Shown here: in pieces, positions 52,669-61,340 of the stretch
Position numbering within the stretch: the first letter of the stretch is position 1
Layout of the letters: each line of letters opens with the position of its first letter
Assembly (NCBI RefSeq): GCF_036492245.1
Contig: NZ_AP025286.1
Location: 2,728,001-2,792,000 of the forward strand
DNA length: 64,000 nucleotides
Source: Treponema bryantii
Lineage (GTDB): Bacteria > Spirochaetota > Spirochaetia > Treponematales > Treponemataceae
Reading direction: 5' to 3'
Position numbers and translations under genes: made by a program
Notes under the pieces: generated by a model
What the model was told of the DNA's origin: nothing
Database searches by the model: none
The model's input: only the letters and a program-made list of their open reading frames with translations

Positions 52669-53787
52669 TTATTCCATTGCTTTACTTATAGCTTGCAGAA
52701 GTTCTGACTTCATATCATGTCCATATTCCCAATACATAATTCCTGCAAGATGATTTTCTTTAACATAGGCTGCAGCGGCTTTCATAAACTTTTCAGATGG
52801 ATAATTTACAAAAATCTTTTCTTTTGAATTATATCTGTAAGACTGTTTTGATATTTCGTCAAAATAATCTTCAAAGCCGACGCTAAATTTTGTTTCCAAT
52901 TCTGTGTAATCAAAATTACCAAGAAATACACCCTTTTTCTGGAATAAACCGTGTGTTCCGTTATCAACAATACCACTCCAGGCAAAACCATAGGTTGGAA
53001 CACCAAGGACTATTTTTTCTGCAGGAATTCCTTTTTTAATGTAAAGCTTAAAACAGGTATCTGAACTCCAGCCTACTGGATCATAAGGATTGGTATACAG
53101 ACTTGCATTAAAGCCTGTTGTATCAGTCCAATCTCCATAATAGTCATAACACATAAGATTTATATAATCACAAATCCTGCTTACTGCTTTTACATCATTT
53201 TTTTCTATAAACCACATATTAGATGGAATTGCTGTAGTTAAAATAAATTGTTTGCCGGTTAATTTTTCTTCACCATCTAAAGTTTTTTTCAGATCTTCAA
53301 GAAGGTAAACATAATTCTCTTTGTCCTTTGGACTGGATTTTATTGGCTGTCCCCAGTCTGGACCAACAGGAAACTCCCAGTCTATATCTACACCATTTAA
53401 ATCCATTTCTTTAATGAGTTTTAATGTACTTTGAACAAAAACGCTGCGTTTCTTCTCATTACTTGCCGCATCAGAAAAACCTTCTGCACCCCATCCGCCT
53501 ATTGAAATGTTAATTCGTAAATCAGGATATATCTCATGGAGTTTTGAAATCTGCTTTTTTATATATTCTTTATTCTCTAACTGAACCTGTCCTTTTCTAT
53601 CTATATACGCAAAAGAAATATTCAGATCCGTAAGCAAGTTGCCTTTTATATCTTCTGCTTTCCAATATTGTCCATTATCCAATTCCCATGTACTTCGAAT
53701 GTACGCCAGTTTTACTTTTTTCATCGACTTTGCCTCTGCATTAAACAGACATAAAATAAGAACTAAAATACCAATTATCTTTTTCAT
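52669..53787 (-). CDS. Secreted glycoside hydrolase family 18 protein (chitinase-like)
   Basis: This 372-residue exported enzyme has a signal peptide (cleaved near NAEAKS) and a GH18 barrel. The catalytic motif DGVDIDWEFP (DxxDxDxE) is intact, with SIGGWG on the preceding strand, and YINLMCYDYYG and a late Trp motif (GIMYWEYGHD) complete the site. It should cleave GlcNAc-containing polymers. A TTCACA-N17-TATAAT promoter ends seven bases before the ATG, so this secreted protein appears to be made from a leaderless mRNA. Confidence 0.92.
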   Translation of the reverse strand: MKKIIGILVLILCLFNAEAKSMKKVKLAYIRSTWELDNGQYWKAEDIKGNLLTDLNISFAYIDRKGQVQLENKEYIKKQISKLHEIYPDLRINISIGGWGAEGFSDAASNEKKRSVFVQSTLKLIKEMDLNGVDIDWEFPVGPDWGQPIKSSPKDKENYVYLLEDLKKTLDGEEKLTGKQFILTTAIPSNMWFIEKNDVKAVSRICDYINLMCYDYYGDWTDTTGFNASLYTNPYDPVGWSSDTCFKLYIKKGIPAEKIVLGVPTYGFAWSGIVDNGTHGLFQKKGVFLGNFDYTELETKFSVGFEDYFDEISKQSYRYNSKEKIFVNYPSEKFMKAAAAYVKENHLAGIMYWEYGHDMKSELLQAISKAME

Positions 53788-53794
53788 TATATAA

Positions 53795-53823
53795 ATTATA
53801 ACACAGATTCATTGCTTTGTGAA
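53795..53823 (-). promoter_or_regulatory. GH18 promoter (leaderless type)
   Basis: On the minus strand TTCACA (53818-53823), 17 bases, and TATAAT (53795-53800) end seven bases before the ATG at 53787. No Shine-Dalgarno sequence fits. Confidence 0.7.
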
Positions 53824-53848
53824 AACTAACAAATTGGAAACTGCTATG

Positions 53849-53877
53849 TTGTTATTGTAAATTTTATTGTGTAGAAT
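53849..53877 (+). promoter_or_regulatory. Promoter of the tautomerase gene
   Basis: TTGTTA (53849-53854), 17 bases, and TAGAAT (53872-53877) precede an AGGAGG Shine-Dalgarno sequence. Confidence 0.5.
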
Positions 53878-53898
53878 AAAAACATAGGAGGATTGAAA

Positions 53899-54258
53899 AT
53901 GCCATTAGTAAAAGTTGAATTAAGAAAAGGAAAGAGCGCAGAGTTTAAGAAGACTGTCCTCGAAAGCATTCACACAGGTCTCATCAGTTCACTTGGAATT
54001 GAAGACTGGGACAGATTCCAGAGAATCATCGAAATTGAACCTGAAGATTTTGAAACAGCTCCAGGTAAAACTGATAATTTTATGATTATCGAACTGACAA
54101 TTTTCCCGGGTCGTACAAAAGAACAGAAAAAGAATGCTATTGAAATGATTACAGCAAATCTGAATAAAAATCTTAATATAGAACCAACTGATATTTTTAT
54201 TATTATGAATGAACCTCCTCTTGAAAACTGGGGTATGGGAGGCAGACAGAAATGTTAG
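53899..54258 (+). CDS. Tautomerase family protein (4-oxalocrotonate tautomerase-like)
   Basis: This 119-residue protein starts MPLVKVEL, placing the catalytic N-terminal Pro directly after the initiator Met; this requires the ATG at 53899, which has an AGGAGG Shine-Dalgarno sequence seven bases upstream. DRFQRIIEIEPEDF, IIELTIFPGRTKEQKKNAI and the C-terminal PPLENWGMGG match the longer two-repeat tautomerase group. The substrate is unknown. A GC-richer repeat follows. Confidence 0.85.
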   Translation: MPLVKVELRKGKSAEFKKTVLESIHTGLISSLGIEDWDRFQRIIEIEPEDFETAPGKTDNFMIIELTIFPGRTKEQKKNAIEMITANLNKNLNIEPTDIFIIMNEPPLENWGMGGRQKC

Positions 54259-54269
54259 AACTCAAATTA

Positions 54270-54356
54270 AAATTGCGTTAGCGCGAGGACGATGATCGTT
54301 CGCAAAAGGCAGACATAGCGGCCTCACACGAAACGAAGTTCGTGTGAGGAAACGCC
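54270..54356. repeat. GC-richer intergenic hairpin element
   Basis: The segment is richer in CG than its surroundings (GCGTTAGCGCGAGGACGATG early on). It contains an 11-base perfect hairpin, CCTCACACGAA (54322-54332) with TTCGTGTGAGG (54339-54349). A short relic of its end (GGGCGTT) recurs near 56690. It separates two convergent genes. Confidence 0.55.
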
Positions 54357-55121
54357 CTAAAAATTATTCACTAATTCACGACACAACATCACAAGATTAT
54401 AACGGATACCTTTACGACTATTCCATGAACGGGTATCCCAATCATCATGAGAAACGTCATCGCCACCATAAATGATGGCTGCATAATCAAACTTGCGGAA
54501 CTGTGCAATGGCAATACAACCAGCCTGCTCCATCTCAACGATTTTTGCACCTTCTGCTTTACGCTGTTCTACGAGAGCTTTTGTTTCACGGAACATAGCA
54601 TCAGTAGTCCAGGTAATTCCAGTAAGATATGAAATCTTATGTTCATCAAGATAATCTGTTACTTTTTTTGTAACAGCCTTATCTGTATAGATATATCGGG
54701 ACGGCTCAATATAGTGATATGAAAAACCTTCATCGCGGATTGCACCTTCTACAACAAGCAGTTCTCCAACTTTGATTGACTTATCAAGTACACCACCACC
54801 GCCGCAGAACATAACTTTTGTAAGACCGCAGGCAGCGAAGACTTCGAGATTTCCTGCACAGGCAGGACAGCCAACATAACCGAGTGTAATCAGAATTTCT
54901 GGGGCATCGGTGAAACGGTAAATATCAACCGGATTTTCACCACCAAACTGACGCTCAATTTCAATAAGTCCGTCCTTTTTTAAAGACTCCATGACCTCTG
55001 GAAAGAAAGTAATAATCAGTTTGTCCGTCTTAAACTTCTCAAGATTCCATTTGAATGGATTAACAACTGCATCCTGGTCTGAATCAAATTCCAGTACCGG
55101 ATATTCACTAGCTCGTACCAT
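54357..55121 (-). CDS. Nucleoside phosphorylase (uridine phosphorylase-like)
   Basis: This 254-residue enzyme fits the PNP/UDP superfamily: ILITLGYVGCPACAGNLEVFAACGLTKVMFCGGGG in the phosphate and base site, and GAKIVEMEQAGCIAIAQF carrying the conserved EME ribose-binding motif. It may release bases from nucleosides for salvage; the base preference is not clear. The ATG at 55121 has an AGGAGG Shine-Dalgarno sequence; an upstream in-frame ATG at 55139 lies before that sequence and is rejected. Confidence 0.83.
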   Translation of the reverse strand: MVRASEYPVLEFDSDQDAVVNPFKWNLEKFKTDKLIITFFPEVMESLKKDGLIEIERQFGGENPVDIYRFTDAPEILITLGYVGCPACAGNLEVFAACGLTKVMFCGGGGVLDKSIKVGELLVVEGAIRDEGFSYHYIEPSRYIYTDKAVTKKVTDYLDEHKISYLTGITWTTDAMFRETKALVEQRKAEGAKIVEMEQAGCIAIAQFRKFDYAAIIYGGDDVSHDDWDTRSWNSRKGIRYNLVMLCRELVNNF

Positions 55122-55230
55122 GGCAAACCTCCTGTGCACATTTTAATTTCTGAAAACCTACCACACATTTGGTTGTGTTGCAAGATAAATTCACTTTTAA
55201 TAAACTTCAACTTCCGTTAAAATAGTTACC

Positions 55231-55656
55231 ATGAATCAGATACAACAAGAAATTGCAAAAGCACTAATTCAACTTTCAGAAAAAAACTTGATAACAGAAG
55301 CAACTGTTGCTAAAAAAATACGAGAAAACCTGAAATTTAATGGAAAGCAAAAAGCTGGTTTATGCTTTCAGGATATTGAAGAAGCCGCTTTTAATATAGA
55401 AGAAACAAACAATCTGCATTATTCAGTTCACCTCAATTCTGCAAATGATCTTCTCCTCAAACAATCAGAAAAAGCGGAAGGTCTTAATGCGGATGCAAGA
55501 AAACGCCGCCTTGCCAGTGAAAAGTCAATGAGTGTTCTTACAAACGGCGATGTAAAATCTGCACTTTCAGGTAAAGCAGAAGGATCAAAGCCCTACAAAA
55601 AACGTACCGAAAAAAAGCATATGAATGTAAACAAAAATTACGACGACTGGGAATAA
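55231..55656 (+). CDS. Uncharacterised basic protein
   Basis: I do not recognise this 141-residue protein. It is helical at the N-terminus (QEIAKALIQLSEKNLITEATVAKKI) and very rich in Lys near the C-terminus (GSKPYKKRTEKKHMNVNKNY), without signal peptide or membrane segment. The basic tail could bind nucleic acid. TAAAAT ends seven bases before the ATG and there is no Shine-Dalgarno sequence. It is upstream of the flavin-reductase-like gene. Confidence 0.65.
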   Translation: MNQIQQEIAKALIQLSEKNLITEATVAKKIRENLKFNGKQKAGLCFQDIEEAAFNIEETNNLHYSVHLNSANDLLLKQSEKAEGLNADARKRRLASEKSMSVLTNGDVKSALSGKAEGSKPYKKRTEKKHMNVNKNYDDWE

Positions 55657-55689
55657 ATCGAAAACCATTTTTAGAAAAAGGAGATTAAA

Positions 55690-56217
55690 ATGAATAAGAT
55701 TACAGCAGAAGAATTAAACGAAAACCCATTCAAACTGATTGATAAAGACTGGATGCTTATTACAGCAGAAAAGGAAGGCCGCACAAATATGATGACTGCT
55801 TCATGGGGCGGACTTGGTATTCTCTGGGGAAAGAAGGTTGCAACAATTTATATCCGTCGTTCACGCTTTACAAAAGGATTTGTTGATGATGGTGACAGTT
55901 TTTCACTTTGCGTTCTCGGCGAGGAATATAGAAAGCAGCTTTCATACTGTGGAACAGCCAGCGGCCGTAATGAAGATAAGATTGCTGCAAGTGGTCTTAC
56001 AGTTGAACACTCAGATTTTGAATCAGATGGAAATAATTTTTCAGTTCCATATTTTGCAGAATCCCGACTTGTCCTGGTTTGCAAAAAACTCTATGCACAG
56101 GAAATGAAACCGGAATGCTTTACAAAATATGGAAAAGATATTCCATCAAAAATGTACGCTGACGATGACTGGCACACAATTTATGTTGCAGAAATCGAAC
56201 AGGTACTTGTGAAATAA
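55690..56217 (+). CDS. Flavin reductase-like domain protein
   Basis: This 175-residue protein has the FMN-binding split-barrel of the flavin reductase/DIM6 family: WMLITAEKEGRTNMMTASWGGLGILWGKKVATIYIRRSRFTKGF and FSLCVLGEEYRKQLSYCGTASGRNEDK. Members reduce flavin or act on small substrates with FMN. An AAAGGAG Shine-Dalgarno sequence precedes the ATG. It converges with the next gene. Confidence 0.85.
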   Translation: MNKITAEELNENPFKLIDKDWMLITAEKEGRTNMMTASWGGLGILWGKKVATIYIRRSRFTKGFVDDGDSFSLCVLGEEYRKQLSYCGTASGRNEDKIAASGLTVEHSDFESDGNNFSVPYFAESRLVLVCKKLYAQEMKPECFTKYGKDIPSKMYADDDWHTIYVAEIEQVLVK

Positions 56218-56229
56218 TAAAACCCTGGA

Positions 56230-56628
56230 TTAGAACTTAACAACCTTAGGCGCACCACCGAAACTGTAAATTGTTGCTACAGCGTTCTTGAAATAAAGAA
56301 CTTCGGTGTTGTCGTCATCTGCTGAGTACATATTCTTCAAATCAGGATAGTGCTCAAGCATATCAACCTTAGCCTCGCGGCGGTCATCACGAACAAGCTC
56401 GCCTGCGAGACGAAGCCACTGTCCAGTTGAACCTTCAAAGCAGCAGATTTCTACCTTTGGATTTTTCTGAATCTGCTTTGAAACATCCTTGCTCTTTCCT
56501 GTCTGAATGTAGAGCTTGTTGTCAAAAATATTTACAGTTCCAAACGGTCTGTTTCTAGGCTGTCCGTCCTCAACAGTTGCAAGATAGTAAGTTCCGCACT
56601 TTTTGATAAAATCGTATACGTCTTTCAT
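56230..56628 (-). CDS. Pyridoxamine 5'-phosphate oxidase-related flavoprotein
   Basis: This 132-residue protein has the small split-barrel of the PNPOx-like family (YYLATVEDGQPRNRPFGTVNIFDNKLYIQTGKSKDVSKQIQKNPKVEICC, then WLRLAGELVRDDR). Such stand-alone forms usually bind FMN or F420-like cofactors and have varied roles. An AGAGGTG Shine-Dalgarno sequence precedes the start. Confidence 0.85.
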   Translation of the reverse strand: MKDVYDFIKKCGTYYLATVEDGQPRNRPFGTVNIFDNKLYIQTGKSKDVSKQIQKNPKVEICCFEGSTGQWLRLAGELVRDDRREAKVDMLEHYPDLKNMYSADDDNTEVLYFKNAVATIYSFGGAPKVVKF

Positions 56629-56704
56629 TTTTCACCTCTACCTTATTATACCACATTTATAAATTTATTAGTAATATGGAAAAACTATAAGGGCGTTCCC
56701 GCAC

Positions 56705-57052
56705 CTAAACCGCCGTATAAACTTCAATATGATTTCCTTCTGAATCAACAAACTCAGCAACCCAATTTTTACCAATCTGTGTTAACGGAAAACAAAGTTC
56801 TTTGCCAAGAAGTTTTTTCTTCATATTCTCAAGAGAATCAAAATGAATACTCGGAAGACAATTACTACCGAACGTATGTTTTTCTTTCACTTCGTTATAA
56901 GCAAACAGATTAAACCTGAAACCATCTATTTCGAAACGACTTCCTATATTGCCTTTTTCGGTAACCTTCTGTGCAAAGAAATCTTCATAAAACTGAACAG
57001 CACGATCCATATCATCAACACAAATATATAGAGAATCTACACAACAACTCAT
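56705..57052 (-). CDS. VOC/glyoxalase-fold protein
   Basis: This 115-residue protein has the vicinal oxygen chelate fold: DSLYICVDDMDRAVQFYEDFF at the start, a FRFNLFAYNE middle and AEFVDSEGNHIEVY at the end. Members bind metals or small molecules, for example in antibiotic binding or dioxygenation. The gene starts 38 bases inside the end of the GyrI-like gene, so the two are coupled and may act on related small molecules. Confidence 0.83.
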   Translation of the reverse strand: MSCCVDSLYICVDDMDRAVQFYEDFFAQKVTEKGNIGSRFEIDGFRFNLFAYNEVKEKHTFGSNCLPSIHFDSLENMKKKLLGKELCFPLTQIGKNWVAEFVDSEGNHIEVYTAV

Positions 57053-57701
57053 TTTTACCTGCCTTTTTAATTGGATGACGAATTACTGTTTTACATTTTT
57101 CAGGTGCTGTCTTTCTCGGGTCGCTCAAATAGATTTCATGATGATATCGGTTCTCAGAAAAATCCAGATCGTAACCATTTGCCTTCGCAAAATCATCCAT
57201 TAATTTTACCGAAGCAGGCTCGTCATCATACGAGCCGATATGCATAATCTGAACACATTCGCCTTCTTCAAAACTAAACAGCTCTGCTCGCGAAACATCC
57301 AACCCCTTCTTGTGCACAACACTTTTCTTCGCCCATTCAAAATCAGCTTCAGTTACAAAGTCCGGCAGCCTTATCAACGAAATCCACTGAAACTCATCCT
57401 TGCTTGAATAATCAATTCCAGGCATTCGCAAGCCATTTTTATCCTGCCACCAGAAACCTTCGAGCGGCGGCACAACATAATCAAAATAGCCTTCAATTCT
57501 ATGGTCACCCATTTTGCTCATTTTTATTGTGTATGAAATTGCGTAAAGAAGCTCCAATGCACTTTTATATTCTCCACCTTCTTCATTCGGATTTCCCTTA
57601 CCACGAACCGCCACAAACTGCATCTTTGGAATTTCAACAATCTGTGGTTTTGCCTTTGGAAGATAAAATTCTTTGTATTCTTTTTTGTAATCAAATGCCA
57701 T
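57015..57701 (-). CDS. GyrI-like small-molecule-binding protein
   Basis: This 228-residue protein matches the GyrI-like family (about 205-215 residues): FDYKKEYKEFYLPKAKPQIVEIPKMQFVAVRGKGNPN, ISYTIKMS, and FEEGECVQIMHIGSYDDEPASV. Normal members end near KTVIRHPIKK; here about 15 residues (GKNELLCRFSIYLC at the end) extend into the next gene, suggesting loss of the original stop. A perfect palindrome overlaps its promoter. Confidence 0.85.
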   Translation of the reverse strand: MAFDYKKEYKEFYLPKAKPQIVEIPKMQFVAVRGKGNPNEEGGEYKSALELLYAISYTIKMSKMGDHRIEGYFDYVVPPLEGFWWQDKNGLRMPGIDYSSKDEFQWISLIRLPDFVTEADFEWAKKSVVHKKGLDVSRAELFSFEEGECVQIMHIGSYDDEPASVKLMDDFAKANGYDLDFSENRYHHEIYLSDPRKTAPEKCKTVIRHPIKKAGKNELLCRFSIYLC

Positions 57702-57725
57702 CTTAACCTCCTGATTTCAACATCA

Positions 57726-57764
57726 ATTATACAACACAAAATATGACATCAGCATGTCATATTT
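57726..57764 (-). promoter_or_regulatory. GyrI-like gene promoter with an overlapping palindrome
   Basis: AAATATGACAT (57739-57749) and ATGTCATATTT (57754-57764) are perfect 11-base arms with a four-base spacer. TATAAT for the leftward gene lies at 57726-57731 on the minus strand, so the palindrome spans the spacer and -35 region. It sits between the divergent GyrI-like and GH2 genes and could control both. Confidence 0.65.
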
Positions 57765-57809
57765 TTCTCTTATTAACAGATTTTGTTTTCCCTATTATAC
57801 TTGAACATT

Positions 57810-60800
57810 ATGAAGAAATTATTCAATGATGGCTGGCAGTTTGCCGAACTTGCTTTAGATGAAGCTTCAATGTATAAGGATGGAAAACCTGTTCTCTTTA
57901 CTCCGGACCAGTTTTATGATTCAGCTGCTACGCAAAGTTTTATACCGGTGCGCGTGCCTCACGACTGGCAGATTCATCATGTAAATGAACTGTATAAAAA
58001 CAGCGTAGGCTTCTATAAAAAGAGTTTTTCACTTACTGCAAAAGAAATAAATGGCCGTCATTGCGCAATCCGTTTTGAGGCTGTTTATATGAACAGCGCT
58101 GTATGGGTAAACGGAAAAAAGGCCGGTGAATGGAAGTACGGCTACTCTACTTTTGAGTTTGATATTTCTTCATTAGTTCATGAAGGCGAAAATGAAGTTC
58201 TCGTGATTGCAGTTTACCAGAACTGTAACACACGCTGGTATTCCGGTGCTGGAATTATCCGTGACGTTTATTTTATAAATACAGATCGAGTTTATCTTCC
58301 GACAGACGGAGTTTATTTCACTGCAATTCCGGCCGATTCAGCAAATCTTGATGGCGAATGGAATATCAAAATCTCAGTTGAAGTTTCAGGTGCAATCAGC
58401 GGACATAAAATAGAAAATATTATTTCTACTCCAGATGGAACTGTTTATGCAAAAACTGAATTCCCGTTGTCGCCAGTACCTGTTCGTGAAGAAGAATCTG
58501 ACTGTCTGCATCAGAATGTGCCTTCTCTTGCAACCACTTCAATTTCCCGAGCACAGGAAGAACTCGTTGTTGAACAGCCTGTTCTCTGGGAACTCGAAGC
58601 ACCTTTCTTTTACACACTGACTACAAAACTTATGGATAAAAACAATGTTGTAATTGATGAGATTCAGCAGCATTGTGGTTTTAAATTTGCAGAATTCACA
58701 GCAGACAAAGGCTTTTTCTTAAATGGCCGACATCAGAAAATTTACGGTGCCTGTCAGCATCATGATCAGGGCGCACTTGGAGCTGCTTTTCATATTGATG
58801 CACTCCGTCGTCAGTTCAGAAAACTCAAGGAAATGGGTGTAAACTCTGTGCGCTGTTCTCATAATCCGCCGCCATCTGCCTGGATGGACCTATGTGACGA
58901 AATGGGACTTCTTGTTGATGATGAGATTTTTGATATGTGGGAAAAACCGAAGACCACTTTTGATTTCGGAAACTATTTCAACGAATGGTGTAAACGCGAT
59001 GTTACAAACTGGGTACGCCGCGACCGTAATCACCCGAGCCTTATCATGTGGTCAGTTGGAAATGAGATTTATGATACTCACATGGGCAACGGTTTTGAAA
59101 TCACAAAGCGACTCTACGCCTGTGTTCAGAAAAATGACCCGAACAAAAATGCCCAGATTACAATTGCTTCAAATTATATGATGACAGAAGGCGCACAGAA
59201 TTGTGCTGGTGAAATCGATACAGTCGGTTACAACTATCTTGAGCGCCTCTACAACGAACATCATCAGAAAAATCCTGACTGGAAGATTTATGGAAGTGAA
59301 ACTGGCTCAACTGTACAGAGCCGTGGAATCTATCACTTCCCTGATTCGCTTAAGCTCGTTACCTTCAGCGACGGCCAGTGTTCAACTCTTGGAAACTGTA
59401 CAACTCCATGGGGCTGCGCAAACACACAGACTGTAATTGCAAATGACCGCGACTGTCCGTTCAGCGCAGGCCAGTATATCTGGACAGGCTGGGACTACAT
59501 TGGTGAACCTACTCCGTATCACACAAAATCTTCTTTCTTCGGTCAGATTGATACCGCAGGCTTCCCTAAAGACACCTTCTATCTTTTCAAATCTGAATGG
59601 GCCGGCAACAATACAAAACCTTTCGTTCATCTTCTCCCTTACTGGGACTGGAATGAAGGTCAGATGATTGATGTAAAAGCCTACACAAACGGTGAAAGCG
59701 TTGAACTTTTCTTTAACGGAACCTCACTCGGCCGCCAGAACATAAATCACAAAGACGGTGCAGAACCGTTTGGTCACTGGATTGTAGAATATCACAAAGG
59801 CGAAATCAAAGCTGTTGCTTATGATAAAGATGGAAACGCAATTGCAGAAGATGTAAAAAAATCTTTTGGAGATCCCGCTAAAATCATTTTGAATCCGGAA
59901 ACAGAAGATGAAAGCGGAAAATCTGGATCCCTCCACTTTATTCAGATTATGCTCGCAGACAAGGACGGCACACTTGTAGAAAACGCACGTAACTACATTA
60001 CGTTCAACGTCGCAGGAGATGCAGAACTTGTTGGCATGGATAATGGTGACTCAACAGATTATGAGGAATACGTTAGTGCAACCGGCCGAAGCCAGACAAG
60101 AAGACTTTTTGCAAACAGACTGATTGCAATTGTCCGCTCAAAAAACAACAACTCAAGTTTTGTAATCACAGCAGCCAGCACTGGACTTCAGAATGTTTCC
60201 CTCAAGTTTGACGGCAAAGAATGGAAGGAAGCTGCACCATATTTTGCAATCCGCCCGGAAAAGGATTTTATCCCGACCCGAAAAATTGAACTGATTGCAG
60301 ACGGCTCAGCAAAACTCGATGCCACACACCGCGAAGTTCACGTAACTGCAAAAGTTCTCCCGGAAAATGCAAGCATCAAAGAAATAAAATGGAATCCGGT
60401 ACTCAAGGAATGCGTTGCGAGTGATAATATTGAGGTGTGTGATGGCCTCATCCGTGCTGCCGGCGACGGTGAATGTATTCTCCGCTGTACCGCCCGCAAT
60501 AACACAGAGTATGACGAAGTAATCAGCGACCTGCCGTTCATCGTAAGCGGCATCGGAACTCAGAAGCGAAATCCTTACACACTCATAGAAGCCTGTCGCT
60601 TCGATAAGTATGACGACACAAACAACAAATCAAAACCGGAAATGTCTCTCGAAAGCGGAATCTCAAACCGTAAGTGCGGCGCAACCTGGGTTAGTTTTGA
60701 TAAGGTTGATTTTGGTGCAGATGGCGCCGACACTATTCATCTTCCTATTTTCAGTTTCTCAACAGAGTTCCCTATTGAAATCTGGGATGGCACCGGCACA

Positions 60801-61340
60801 AATCCCGACACCTCAAAACTCCTCGGCCGCTTCACCTACAAACACGAATCGATCTACAACACATATTCAGAAAATGTGTTTACACTGGATCGCCGACTGT
60901 TCGGAGTTCACACAATCACAATTGCCTTTGACTATGATCTCTATCTGCATGGCTTTTATTTTGAAAAGTCACAAAAGGCTTTTGCAAAACTGGCAGCCCT
61001 CGATGCAGACTTAATCGCCGGTGACTCATTCACAAAGACCGATATCGCAGTAGAGAAAATCGGAAACAACGTAAATCTTGATTTTGCGAATATGGATTTT
61101 GGAGACAAATCAGCCACCTCAATCACAATCTGCGGAAAGTCAAACACCGAGAACAATACAATCAACATCAAGTTCTTTAGCGCAGACGGTACAACATCAA
61201 CTCAGGTAATCGAGTTTACACATACAGATGATTATGAGGAAAAGACGTTTGAAATTGCACCAGTAACAGGCTCACAGAAAATCAGTTTTGTTTTCCTCCC
61301 TGGCAGCAACTTCGACTTCAAGTGGTTCAGATTTAGATAA
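57810..61340 (+). CDS. Large glycoside hydrolase family 2 protein (beta-galactosidase-like)
   Basis: This 1176-residue enzyme starts with a GH2 sugar-binding domain (VPHDWQIHH, GWQFAELALDE), an Ig-like domain and a catalytic barrel. The acid/base Glu is in MWSVGNEIYD (about residue 415) and the nucleophile in IYGSETGST (about 495). A DUF4982-like domain (HLLPYWDWNEGQMIDVKAYTNGESVELFFNG), Ig/Big-type domains and two C-terminal beta-sandwich regions, probably CBM6-like, follow. No signal peptide is visible, so it should act in the cytoplasm on imported oligosaccharides. TATTAT ends 11 bases before the ATG. The 3' end overlaps the convergent permease gene by eight bases. Confidence 0.9.
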   Translation: MKKLFNDGWQFAELALDEASMYKDGKPVLFTPDQFYDSAATQSFIPVRVPHDWQIHHVNELYKNSVGFYKKSFSLTAKEINGRHCAIRFEAVYMNSAVWVNGKKAGEWKYGYSTFEFDISSLVHEGENEVLVIAVYQNCNTRWYSGAGIIRDVYFINTDRVYLPTDGVYFTAIPADSANLDGEWNIKISVEVSGAISGHKIENIISTPDGTVYAKTEFPLSPVPVREEESDCLHQNVPSLATTSISRAQEELVVEQPVLWELEAPFFYTLTTKLMDKNNVVIDEIQQHCGFKFAEFTADKGFFLNGRHQKIYGACQHHDQGALGAAFHIDALRRQFRKLKEMGVNSVRCSHNPPPSAWMDLCDEMGLLVDDEIFDMWEKPKTTFDFGNYFNEWCKRDVTNWVRRDRNHPSLIMWSVGNEIYDTHMGNGFEITKRLYACVQKNDPNKNAQITIASNYMMTEGAQNCAGEIDTVGYNYLERLYNEHHQKNPDWKIYGSETGSTVQSRGIYHFPDSLKLVTFSDGQCSTLGNCTTPWGCANTQTVIANDRDCPFSAGQYIWTGWDYIGEPTPYHTKSSFFGQIDTAGFPKDTFYLFKSEWAGNNTKPFVHLLPYWDWNEGQMIDVKAYTNGESVELFFNGTSLGRQNINHKDGAEPFGHWIVEYHKGEIKAVAYDKDGNAIAEDVKKSFGDPAKIILNPETEDESGKSGSLHFIQIMLADKDGTLVENARNYITFNVAGDAELVGMDNGDSTDYEEYVSATGRSQTRRLFANRLIAIVRSKNNNSSFVITAASTGLQNVSLKFDGKEWKEAAPYFAIRPEKDFIPTRKIELIADGSAKLDATHREVHVTAKVLPENASIKEIKWNPVLKECVASDNIEVCDGLIRAAGDGECILRCTARNNTEYDEVISDLPFIVSGIGTQKRNPYTLIEACRFDKYDDTNNKSKPEMSLESGISNRKCGATWVSFDKVDFGADGADTIHLPIFSFSTEFPIEIWDGTGTNPDTSKLLGRFTYKHESIYNTYSENVFTLDRRLFGVHTITIAFDYDLYLHGFYFEKSQKAFAKLAALDADLIAGDSFTKTDIAVEKIGNNVNLDFANMDFGDKSATSITICGKSNTENNTINIKFFSADGTTSTQVIEFTHTDDYEEKTFEIAPVTGSQKISFVFLPGSNFDFKWFRFR

